Shown here piece after piece: positions 8,057 to 15,592 of a DNA stretch of 64,000 nt. The notes beneath the pieces were generated by a model. It made no database searches and was not told the DNA's origin. It saw only the letters and a program-made list of their open reading frames with translations. The translations under genes and the position numbers were made by a program. Position 1 is the first letter of the stretch. The number at the start of each line of letters is the position of its first letter. Source of the stretch: Bacillota bacterium. GTDB lineage: Bacteria; Bacillota; Ch66; Ch109. Location of the stretch: contig JABLWZ010000028.1 of assembly GCA_013178275.1 (NCBI GenBank), positions 1-64,000 on the forward strand, given 5' to 3'.

Positions 8057-8851
8057 GTGCAGTTTATTTCCAGTTCGGTAGGCCCTTCGACCTGTGGGGT
8101 CTTTCTATCGCGGGTGGAGGTCTTTCTGGAGGGTGAGCTGGGTAGATCGGCTCTCGATTTCATCGCGCCCCGGGGACCCAGCCGGTTCGGGCAGGTCAAC
8201 TGCTGGGTGGATGGAACCCCACCCGCCTCGGCAATCCCCGATGAGCTGGAAAAGGCGGACCTGTTCATCCTGGTCGGATATCCCGGAGAGCTACGCGCCA
8301 GGATCAGCGAGCTGGACCCTTTCCTCCGGCCGCCTTCCAGCATCGTGATGGCTGTCTCCTGCGGTGATCCGGACCTGATGCGGAAGCTCAGGTCAGACAC
8401 CGGCCTGGAGAAGATCATCTCCGTCACCCTGAGCGAGGGCAGCCACTCCGAGATGGGCCTGGTCCTGGACTCCCTGGTCGCCCTGCACTTTTTCTACGAG
8501 AACGCTCTCAGCCGGTTCACCCTTTTCGACCTGCGGCACATCTGGCCGGACGGCACGGAGCTGGAGGTCCAGCGCTGCCTCTGGGCGGTTTTGCCGGACA
8601 GCCCCGGCGCCGGGGAGGCAGCGGTTTCACGGCTCACCGGGGGGCTCCTGGACCTGGACTCCCCCCACCTGCTGGCCGTTCTCAGGGGCCCTGCCGCTTT
8701 TCCCGACCAGATCATCGCAGACCTGCTGGACCGTATCTCGCCGGACCCGGATAAGCCCCGCTTCTGGTATGCCGTCGCCCAGCCTCCAGCCTCACCGGAA
8801 GGCTATGAAGCGGTCGTCTTTTCCACGGCCAGACCCGATTCTTTACCGTAG
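8057..8851 (+). CDS. Hypothetical protein, unrecognised family
   Basis: A 264-residue soluble protein that I do not recognise. It opens at GTG 8057 with GGGGG 8-12 bases upstream. The sequence has alternating hydrophobic strands and helices of an alpha/beta fold (LFILVGYPGELRARI, SSIVMAVSCGDPDLMRKL), then a second half beginning near LEVQRCLWAVLP and ending in a KPRFWYAVAQPP-like strand. No signal peptide, membrane segment or catalytic motif is obvious. GC content and codon use match the neighbours, so it looks like a native gene. It is divergent from the deaminase gene across a 143-base gap. Confidence 0.6.
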   Translation: MQFISSSVGPSTCGVFLSRVEVFLEGELGRSALDFIAPRGPSRFGQVNCWVDGTPPASAIPDELEKADLFILVGYPGELRARISELDPFLRPPSSIVMAVSCGDPDLMRKLRSDTGLEKIISVTLSEGSHSEMGLVLDSLVALHFFYENALSRFTLFDLRHIWPDGTELEVQRCLWAVLPDSPGAGEAAVSRLTGGLLDLDSPHLLAVLRGPAAFPDQIIADLLDRISPDPDKPRFWYAVAQPPASPEGYEAVVFSTARPDSLP

Positions 8852-9223
8852 CCGCCGGCATATATCGCCGCCCCCTTGATGATTCCTTTTTTGTAAATTA
8901 TTCCTTGTAACAACTGGTGCAAATTGGCACAGTGCTATATAATAGAAGGTGGCAGCAAATGGAAATTTGGGCGGGTTATCATATACGCGGGAGGTGTTGT
9001 CGGAAAGGGAGTTCGTTTCCGAGAAACTGGCTAGAATATATCGGTCCCTGATTCCAAGATTAGCTTATTTTTGCAGTTGATTATTTAGTGATTTTTATTA
9101 CACTGTTTGAAGCACCCCCATTTTTTTTGCTCAGAATTTGAGTCCGCGGGGGCCGATCAGAGAATCAGGAAACGAAAATTCCAGGTTTCAGGAGACCTGG
9201 TGGGGGTAAGGAGGTTTAAAATT
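8852..9223 (+). promoter_or_regulatory. Upstream region of nfnAB with a possible promoter and small hairpin
   Basis: A gene-free 372 bases. TATAAT at 8938-8943 lies in an AT-rich patch and could be the -10 of the nfnAB promoter, although no clear -35 is seen. TCGGAAA (9000-9006) and TTTCCGA (9016-9022) form a 7-bp hairpin. The open frame of nfnA runs back to 9107 but is not conserved there; the AAGGAGG at 9208-9214 fixes the start at 9224. Confidence 0.35.
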
Positions 9224-10078
9224 TTGTACCAGATTGTCAAAAAAAAGGTCCTGGTCCCGGACGTAATGATCCTGTTCGAGGTGAAAGCGCCTCTGGTGGC
9301 GGCCAGCTGCCGCGCCGGGCAGTTCGTGATGATTCGCATGGACGAGGTCGGGGAGCGCATCCCGCTCACCATCACCGATTTCGACCGCGAGGCTGGGACC
9401 ATCACCATCATCTTCCAGGTGGTGGGCAAGAGCACCGAACTGATGTCCAAGCTGGAAGCCGGGGACTGTTTGCAGGACTTCGCGGGTCCCCTGGGTCAGC
9501 CCTCTCACATCGAGAAGTTTGGACGAGTGGTAATGATCGGCGGCGGGGTAGGAGTAGCACCCATTCACCCGATTGCCCGCGAGATGAAGCTGGCGGGTAA
9601 TGAGGTGATTTCTATTTTAGGGGCCCGCAACAAGGACCTTTTGATCCTCGAAGAAGAGATGCAAAAGGTCAGCACCGAGGTCATCGTCACCACCGACGAC
9701 GGCTCGTACAGCCGCAAGGGACTGGTGACCGACGTACTGAAAGAGATCATGCAGCGAGGGAAGATCGACCTGGTGGTGGCCATCGGACCGATGGTGATGA
9801 TGCAGGCGACCTGCGCGGTGACCAAGGAGGCCGGCATCCCCACAGTGGTGAGCCTGAACCCGATCATGGTGGACGGCACCGGGATGTGCGGGGCCTGCCG
9901 CATCGAGGTCGGCAGCGAGACCAAGTTCGCCTGCGTGGACGGGCCGGAATTCGACGGCCATCAGGTGAACTGGAAGCTGGCCCGCCAGCGGTCGGTCATG
10001 TTCGCGGAAGAAGAAAAACGGGCGATGCTCGAACACCGGCACGAAGGGGGTGGATGCGGATGCGGCTGCCATCAGTAG
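9224..10078 (+). CDS. nfnA: NfnA: NAD-binding subunit of NADH-dependent reduced ferredoxin:NADP+ oxidoreductase
   Basis: A 284-residue ferredoxin-NADP reductase-type protein. The FAD-binding barrel has ERIPLTITDFD; the NAD domain has MIGGGVGVAPIHPIAREMK; the C-terminal [2Fe-2S] site is MCGACRIEV followed by FACVDGPEF. NfnA pairs with NfnB to bifurcate electrons between NADPH, NAD+ and ferredoxin in the cytoplasm. I chose TTG 9224 because AAGGAGG lies 9 bases before it and the resulting length fits NfnA. A Gly-Cys-rich tail (GGGCGCGCHQ) at the end is unusual. It overlaps nfnB by 19 bases, a translationally coupled pair. Confidence 0.9.
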   Translation: MYQIVKKKVLVPDVMILFEVKAPLVAASCRAGQFVMIRMDEVGERIPLTITDFDREAGTITIIFQVVGKSTELMSKLEAGDCLQDFAGPLGQPSHIEKFGRVVMIGGGVGVAPIHPIAREMKLAGNEVISILGARNKDLLILEEEMQKVSTEVIVTTDDGSYSRKGLVTDVLKEIMQRGKIDLVVAIGPMVMMQATCAVTKEAGIPTVVSLNPIMVDGTGMCGACRIEVGSETKFACVDGPEFDGHQVNWKLARQRSVMFAEEEKRAMLEHRHEGGGCGCGCHQ

Positions 10079-11484
10079 AAGAACTCAAGGAAGCCACCAA
10101 GTCGATGACTAAAAAGCCCATGCCCACGCAGGAGCCGGACCAGAGGATACTGCACTTCACCGAAGTAGCACTGGGCTATAGCGAAGAAGACGCGCTGCTG
10201 GAATCCGCCCGCTGCCTCACCTGCAAAAAAGAAGAATGCCGCCAGGGCTGTCCGGTGGACATCGACATCCCCGGATTTATCAAGAAGATCAAAGAACGAG
10301 ATTACGTAGGCGCGGCGCTGAAGATCAAAGAAACCAGCAGCCTGCCGGCCATCTGCGGGAGGGTCTGTCCCCAGGAGAGCCAGTGTGAGAAGTACTGCGT
10401 GCGCGGCAAGAAGGGCGACCCGGTCGGGATCGGCCGGCTGGAGCGGTTCGTCGCCGACTACGAGCGTTCCCAGGGCGAACTCAAACTGCCCGAGATGGCT
10501 CCCCCCAGCGGGAAGAAGGTAGCCATCATCGGTTCCGGGCCGGCCGGCCTCACCTGCGCCGGCGAGCTGGCCAAAATGGGCCACTCGGTCACCGTGTTCG
10601 AGGCGCTGCACGTCGCGGGCGGGGTTTTGATGTACGGGATACCCCAGTTCCGACTCCCCAAGGAGATCGTGCAGGCGGACATCGACTACGTGCGCCAGCT
10701 GGGAGTGGACATCCAGACCAACGTCGTAGTAGGCCGCACCATCACCGTCGACCAGCTCATAGAGCAGGGATACCAGGCCATCTTCATCGGGACCGGGGCC
10801 GGGCTGCCCAACTTCATGGGGATCCCGGGAGAAAACCTGAGCGGGGTATACTCCGCCAACGAGTTCCTCACCCGGGTCAATCTGATGAAGGGTTACAAAT
10901 TCCCCGAATACCTCACCCCGGTAAGAATCGGCAAGCGGGTCGCCGTACTCGGCGCGGGCAACGTGGCCATGGACGCCGCCCGCTGCGCCAAGCGATTGGG
11001 CGCGGAGGACGTGTACATCGTCTACCGGCGTTCCGAGAAGGAGATGCCGGCCCGGGCGGAAGAAGTCGAACACGCCCACGAAGAAGGCATCCACTTCCGG
11101 CTGCTGACCCAGCCGGTGGAGGTCAAGGGCGACGAGAACAACTGGGTCAAAGAACTGGTCTGCGTCAAGTGCGAGTTGGGTGAGCCCGACGCCTCAGGCC
11201 GGCGCTCCCCGGTCAACATCCCGGGTTCAGAGTTCAGCATCCCGGTGGAGACCGTGGTGGTGGCCATCGGCCAGAGCCCCAACCCGCTGATCCAGACCAC
11301 CACCAAGGGTCTGAAGACCGGCCGGCACGGCACCATCGAGGCCGACGCTGACGGCCAGACCTCGCGGATCAACATCTTCGCCGGCGGTGACATCGTGACC
11401 GGCGCGGCCACCGTGATCCTGGCCATGGGTGCCGGGCGCAAGGCCGCGGCCGCGATGGACAAGTACCTGAAGTCGCTGGCTTAG
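10060..11484 (+). CDS. nfnB: NfnB: NADPH-binding, bifurcating-FAD subunit of Nfn
   Basis: A 474-residue GltD-like protein. The N-terminal iron-sulfur region has CLTCKKEECRQGCP and ICGRVCPQESQCEKYC (two [4Fe-4S] clusters); the FAD dinucleotide fold has IIGSGPAGLTCAGELA; the NADPH fold has VLGAGNVAMDAARCAKRLGA; a final FAGGDIVTGAATVILAMGAGR closes the FAD site. It holds the bifurcating FAD of NfnAB. ATG 10060 is preceded at 8 bases by AGGGGGT; ATG 10054 is also possible. The same domain reappears as the C-terminal half of two fusion proteins downstream (12485 and 20367). Confidence 0.92.
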   Translation: MRLPSVEELKEATKSMTKKPMPTQEPDQRILHFTEVALGYSEEDALLESARCLTCKKEECRQGCPVDIDIPGFIKKIKERDYVGAALKIKETSSLPAICGRVCPQESQCEKYCVRGKKGDPVGIGRLERFVADYERSQGELKLPEMAPPSGKKVAIIGSGPAGLTCAGELAKMGHSVTVFEALHVAGGVLMYGIPQFRLPKEIVQADIDYVRQLGVDIQTNVVVGRTITVDQLIEQGYQAIFIGTGAGLPNFMGIPGENLSGVYSANEFLTRVNLMKGYKFPEYLTPVRIGKRVAVLGAGNVAMDAARCAKRLGAEDVYIVYRRSEKEMPARAEEVEHAHEEGIHFRLLTQPVEVKGDENNWVKELVCVKCELGEPDASGRRSPVNIPGSEFSIPVETVVVAIGQSPNPLIQTTTKGLKTGRHGTIEADADGQTSRINIFAGGDIVTGAATVILAMGAGRKAAAAMDKYLKSLA

Positions 11485-11544
11485 CCGCGACCTTTAAGGT
11501 CCAGTTTAATATTACTGTTTAAATGCATATCCGAGTTTATCTTT

Positions 11545-11658
11545 AAAAGGGGGATGCATGGGGAATTTGACCTCTGTACAATAAGACAGTTGGCTCCCGA
11601 AGGCGCCGACTTCTGAAATGCTGCGAGGTTCCAAATATCCCATATCCCCCCTTTTTTT
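11545..11658 (+). ncRNA. Structured intergenic RNA ending in a terminator, upstream of the formate dehydrogenase operon
   Basis: A long outer stem (AAAAGGGGGAT against ATCCCCCCTTTT, continued by ATGGG/CCCAT and ATTTG/CAAAT) encloses a second stem, ACCTC (11570-11574) with GAGGT (11625-11629). Inside are a TGT/ACA hairpin and a GTTGGC (11589-11594) / GCCGAC (11605-11610) hairpin. The 3' strand runs into a seven-T tract. This is more elaborate than a simple terminator for nfnB. It could be a cis-regulatory leader of the following operon, a small RNA or a mobile hairpin. I do not recognise a known riboswitch class. Confidence 0.5.
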
Positions 11659-11725
11659 AAACTTACCGGGTGTTTATTGTTTTAAATGCGGCATCACAAA
11701 AATCCACTAAAAAGGAGGGAACTGA

Positions 11726-12223
11726 ATGGAGGCAACCAATCATGTCTGCCGCTGCCGGGAGGAACTGGACGCTCTGCTCGACCAGGAGATCGCCCGGCAC
11801 GAGGGCAGAAAGGACGATCTGATCGAGGTCCTCTACTGGGTGCAGGAAAACTACGGTTACGTGCCGCTAGAGGCCCAACTCAAGATCGCCAAACAGATGA
11901 AGGTGCCCATGACCGCTATCACGGGCATTATCACCTTCTATCACCTGTTCTCGCTCAAGCCCAAGGGTAAGTACGAGATCTCCCTGTGCAAGGGAACCGC
12001 ATGTTTTGTGCGCGGCGCCACCGACGTGCTTGGCCGGTTCGAAAAAGAGCTGGGCATCAAGCCGCACGACACCACCGACGACAACATGATCTCTCTGGAG
12101 GTGGTGCGCTGCCTGGGTGCCTGCGGGCTGGCCCCGGTCATCACCGTGAACAAGGAGCCCCGCCCAAGGATGAAATCGGACATGGTGCCCGGCATTCTCC
12201 AGGAAATCAGGAACCAAGGGTAA
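11726..12223 (+). CDS. NuoE/HydC-like [2Fe-2S] subunit of the formate dehydrogenase complex
   Basis: A 165-residue thioredoxin-fold [2Fe-2S] protein of the NuoE family. The helical N-terminus has LIEVLYWVQENYGYVP; cluster ligands are CKGTAC and CLGACG. It would pass electrons in the diaphorase part of a soluble NAD(P)-linked complex. AAGGAGG precedes the ATG. It is first in an operon with a NuoF-NfnB fusion, Sec-FdhA and a formate channel. It is close in sequence to the protein at 19752, and the two operons look like a duplication. The stretch MAAITGIITFYHLFSLKPKG-type core is almost unchanged between the copies. Confidence 0.88.
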   Translation: MEATNHVCRCREELDALLDQEIARHEGRKDDLIEVLYWVQENYGYVPLEAQLKIAKQMKVPMTAITGIITFYHLFSLKPKGKYEISLCKGTACFVRGATDVLGRFEKELGIKPHDTTDDNMISLEVVRCLGACGLAPVITVNKEPRPRMKSDMVPGILQEIRNQG

Positions 12224-12484
12224 GTGTGATCGACAAGGACTGTAGTTGGTAAGAATCGTAGTTGGTAATGGCTCATTTTCAAAGTGTAGTTGGTAAGGGT
12301 TCCGGTAGTCAGGTCTGTGGTTGGTAAGGCTTAAAATAGAAATAAACCTATAATTATATAGATAAATAGATAGATAGAGATAGAGAGATAGATAAAGAAT
12401 CCGGCTTTCTAGGACAGTCAGAAACGGGAATGGGATTGGGCTGGATAACAAGCAAAATCTATCCAGGATTGAGGGTGAGAAAGG
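12224..12484 (+). repeat. Intercistronic spacer with four GTAGTTGGTAA-type repeats and a GATA-rich tract
   Basis: Between the NuoE-like and fusion genes lie four near-identical 11-mers, GTAGTTGGTAA, at 12242, 12258 and 12286, with GTGGTTGGTAA at 12317. A simple GATA/GAGA-rich tract follows (about 12359-12393). No gene or terminator is evident. Such a long spacer inside an operon is unusual, and the equivalent place in the second operon (20247-20366) has a hairpin instead. Confidence 0.6.
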
Positions 12485-15400
12485 ATGAGACCAGTTAAGT
12501 CCGTTCAGGACCTGGCGCAGCTTAAAGAGGCCGCACTGGATAAATTTAAGCGGCGGCGGGAAAAGGCGATACTGGTTAGAATGGGCACCTGCGGCATCAT
12601 GGCAGGGGCCAGAGATACCATGGAGGCCATTAAGGCCGAACTCGAAAAGAGAAAAGCTGAGGACGTGGTGGTACTCCAGGCGGCATGCTCGGGGCAGTGC
12701 GAACTGGAGCCGCTGGTAGTGGTCTATCCCGAGGAGGTCACCTATGTTCGGGTAAAGGCGGAGAACGCCGCCGAACTGGTGGACAGCTTCCTCCAGGGAA
12801 GATTGGCCGAGTCTTTGATGTATAAAGACCCCGAAACGAATAAACCTATCCCCTACGACAGGGATTACCCCTTCATGTCCAAGCAGATAAAGGTCGCTCT
12901 TCGAAACGCCGGGACCATCAACCCGGAAGATATCGAGGAGTACATCGCCAAAGACGGTTATTTCGCGCTGGCCAAGGCGCTGAGTAAGATGTCGCGCGAG
13001 GAGATTATCGCGGAAGTCAAGAACTCCGGCCTCCGGGGACGCGGCGGCGCCGGGTTCTCCACCGGGATGAAGTGGCAGTTTACCTACCAGGCCCGGGGGG
13101 ACAAGAAGTACGTGGTCTGCAACGCCGACGAGGGTGACCCGGGAGCGTACATGGACCGTTCGGTTTTGGAGGGCGACCCCTTCTCGGTCGTGGAGGCTAT
13201 GACCATCGCGGCCTACGCGGTGGGCGCCGACCAGGGCTATATATACTGCCGGGCAGAGTATCCCCTGGCCGTCAAAACCTTGAACCACGCCATCAAAGAG
13301 GCCGAATCGTACGGCCTCATGGGAGACAACATCCTGGGAACCAGTTTTTCCTTCCGGCTGAGTGTGCGGATGGGGGCCGGCGCTTTCGTCTGCGGCGAGG
13401 AGACCGCCCTCCTGGCCTCGATCATGGGCCGGCGGGGCGAACCCCGGCCGCGTCCTCCCTTCCCGGCCAATGAAGGGCTGTGGGGCAAACCAACCCTGCT
13501 CAACAACGTGGAGACCTACGCCAACGTATGTCCCATCATCCTCAACGGCGGCGACTGGTACGCCACCCGGGGCACTGAAAAGAGCAAGGGAACCAAGGTG
13601 TTCTCTCTGACCGGCAAGGTTAAGAACACCGGTTTAATCGAGGTCCCGATGGGTATACCGCTTGGCGAAATCGTGTACGATATCGGCGGCGGAATGATAA
13701 ACCCCAACAAGAAGTTCAAGGCGGCCCAGACCGGCGGTCCCTCGGGGGGATGCATCCCCTCCAGCCACCTGAACTCCGGGGTGGACTACGAGTCGCTGGC
13801 CGCGCTGGGCACTATCGTGGGTTCGGGCGGTCTGATCGTGATGGACGACGACACCTGTATGGTGGGGCTGGCCAAGTTCTTCACCGAGTTCTGCCAGGAA
13901 GAGTCCTGCGGCAAGTGTACTCCCTGCCGCATCGGCACCAAGGCCATGCTCCAGATACTGGAGCGTATCACCGGCGGCCAGGGCCGCGAGGGCGATATCG
14001 AGATGCTGGAAAAGTTGAGCACGAACGTCAGGAGGTCCGCTCTCTGCGGCCTGGGGCAGTCGGCTCCCAACCCGGTATTGAGCACCATCCGCTACTTCCG
14101 CCACGAATACGAAGAGCATATTAAGGACAAGTACTGCGCCGCGTCACACTGTGCCGCGATGTTCAACTCCCCCTGCCAGAACACCTGTCCGGCCGGGATC
14201 GACGTGCCAATCTATGTCGACCACATCCGGAACGGGCGTTTCCTGGATGCTTACCAGGAGGTCATGCGGGAGAATCCTTTCCCGGGCGTCTGCGGACGGG
14301 TGTGCCATCACCCCTGTGAGGGCAAGTGCCGCCGCGCCCAGGTGGACGAGCCGATCTCCATCCGCACGCTGAAGCGTTCGGCCGCGGACTGGGTATTAAA
14401 ACAGAACAGCGGGGTTTACCCGGTAGAAAAACCGACCAAATCCACCGGCAAGAAGGCTGCGGTCATCGGGGCCGGTCCCTCGGGCCTGACCGCCGCTTAC
14501 TACCTGGCCAAGGCCGGGCACGCGGTGACGGTATTCGAGGCGCTGCCCATCGCCGGCGGTATGCTGGCGGTAGGGATACCCGACTACCGGCTGCCGGCGG
14601 ATATACTGGCAGCGGACATCAAGGCCATCGAAAACATGGGCGTAACCATAATGCTCAACACCCGGTTCGGAAAGGACGTCAGCTTCGACGACCTTAAGGC
14701 CCGGGGTTTTGACGCCGTGTACGTGGCCATCGGCGCCCACGAGGACCAAAAACTGGGTGTGCCGGGAGAAGACCTGAGCGGGGTTCTCTCCGGTATCGGG
14801 TTCCTTAAGGACGTCGCGCTGGGTGCGGCTCCAGACCTGAACAGCAGGACCGTGCTGGTCATCGGGGGCGGCAACGTGGCCATCGACAGCGCCCGCACCG
14901 CGGTCAGGCATGGCGCCAGCGAGGTGCACGTGGTCTACCGCCGCCGCAAGGAAGACATGCCGGCGTTTGCCGATGAGATCGAAGAGGCCGAACACGAAGG
15001 GATCAAGTTCACCTTCATGGCCGCTCCGGTCAAGGTGGTCGGCGAAGGTAAAGCAATCGGCCTGGAATGCCAGAAATCCGCTCAGGGTGACTTCGACTCC
15101 AGCGGACGGCGCCGGCCGATACCCATAGAAGGTTCCAACTTCGTGATCGGCGCCGACATCATCATCAGCGCCATCGGTCAGAGCGTCGGCACCGACAGTG
15201 TTAAAGGCATCGACCTCAAGATCAACAAGGGTCTGATCGCCGCCGACAAGAACATGAACACCAACGTCCCTTATATCTTCGCGGGCGGTGACTGCGTGAC
15301 CGGCCCCGATACCGCCATCAACGCCATCGCTCAGGGCAAACGGGCCGCGGCGGCCATCGACAAGTTCCTGGGCGGCAGCGGAGTGGTAGTCGAGCCGCGG

Positions 15401-15571
15401 GTAGTGAAGCGCGTTCTCTCGGGAGACATCCTGGAAGAAAAGCGTCCCCGGGCCAAGCAGGCCAGTCTGCCGGTAGCCGAGCGGGTAGGCAATGTGGAAG
15501 TCGAAAAAGGCTTTACCGAAGAACAGGCCATGGCTGAAGCATCGCGCTGTCTGCGCTGCGACGTCGATTAG
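12485..15571 (+). CDS. NuoF-NfnB-like fusion: diaphorase subunit of the formate dehydrogenase complex
   Basis: A 1028-residue fusion. Residues 1-105 form a thioredoxin-like [2Fe-2S] domain (GTCGIMAGA, AACSGQC). About 140-540 is NuoF: the FMN/NAD motifs GLRGRGGAGFSTG and NADEGDPGAYMDRS, and a [4Fe-4S] site ESCGKCTPCRIG with CGLGQ. About 550-650 is an NfnB/GltD-type cysteine region (CQNTCPAGID, CGRVCHHPCEGKCRR). About 655-970 carries FAD and NAD(P) folds (IGAGPSGLTAAYYLA, IGGGNVAIDSARTA, FAGGDCVTGPDTAI), ending with CLRCD. Ordinary HydB/NuoF-type subunits have a two-cluster ferredoxin tail in that place. One chain could therefore hold FMN plus an NfnB-type FAD, allowing both NAD and NADP or a bifurcation step; that role is inference. 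GAGGGTGAGAAAGG precedes the ATG. Confidence 0.85.
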   Translation: MRPVKSVQDLAQLKEAALDKFKRRREKAILVRMGTCGIMAGARDTMEAIKAELEKRKAEDVVVLQAACSGQCELEPLVVVYPEEVTYVRVKAENAAELVDSFLQGRLAESLMYKDPETNKPIPYDRDYPFMSKQIKVALRNAGTINPEDIEEYIAKDGYFALAKALSKMSREEIIAEVKNSGLRGRGGAGFSTGMKWQFTYQARGDKKYVVCNADEGDPGAYMDRSVLEGDPFSVVEAMTIAAYAVGADQGYIYCRAEYPLAVKTLNHAIKEAESYGLMGDNILGTSFSFRLSVRMGAGAFVCGEETALLASIMGRRGEPRPRPPFPANEGLWGKPTLLNNVETYANVCPIILNGGDWYATRGTEKSKGTKVFSLTGKVKNTGLIEVPMGIPLGEIVYDIGGGMINPNKKFKAAQTGGPSGGCIPSSHLNSGVDYESLAALGTIVGSGGLIVMDDDTCMVGLAKFFTEFCQEESCGKCTPCRIGTKAMLQILERITGGQGREGDIEMLEKLSTNVRRSALCGLGQSAPNPVLSTIRYFRHEYEEHIKDKYCAASHCAAMFNSPCQNTCPAGIDVPIYVDHIRNGRFLDAYQEVMRENPFPGVCGRVCHHPCEGKCRRAQVDEPISIRTLKRSAADWVLKQNSGVYPVEKPTKSTGKKAAVIGAGPSGLTAAYYLAKAGHAVTVFEALPIAGGMLAVGIPDYRLPADILAADIKAIENMGVTIMLNTRFGKDVSFDDLKARGFDAVYVAIGAHEDQKLGVPGEDLSGVLSGIGFLKDVALGAAPDLNSRTVLVIGGGNVAIDSARTAVRHGASEVHVVYRRRKEDMPAFADEIEEAEHEGIKFTFMAAPVKVVGEGKAIGLECQKSAQGDFDSSGRRRPIPIEGSNFVIGADIIISAIGQSVGTDSVKGIDLKINKGLIAADKNMNTNVPYIFAGGDCVTGPDTAINAIAQGKRAAAAIDKFLGGSGVVVEPRVVKRVLSGDILEEKRPRAKQASLPVAERVGNVEVEKGFTEEQAMAEASRCLRCDVD

Positions 15572-15592
15572 ATTAGGGAAGGAGGTTTTCAA

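Noticed and set aside
8930..8946. TTGGCACAGTGC as a sigma-54 promoter
   Set aside because: The GG-N10-GC spacing is not met, and TATAAT overlaps it, which better suits a sigma-A site.
12359..12393. GATA/GAGA tract as a possible CRISPR or minisatellite
   Set aside because: Simple-sequence repetition of 4-6 bases with no spacers; no CRISPR array is seen anywhere in the window.
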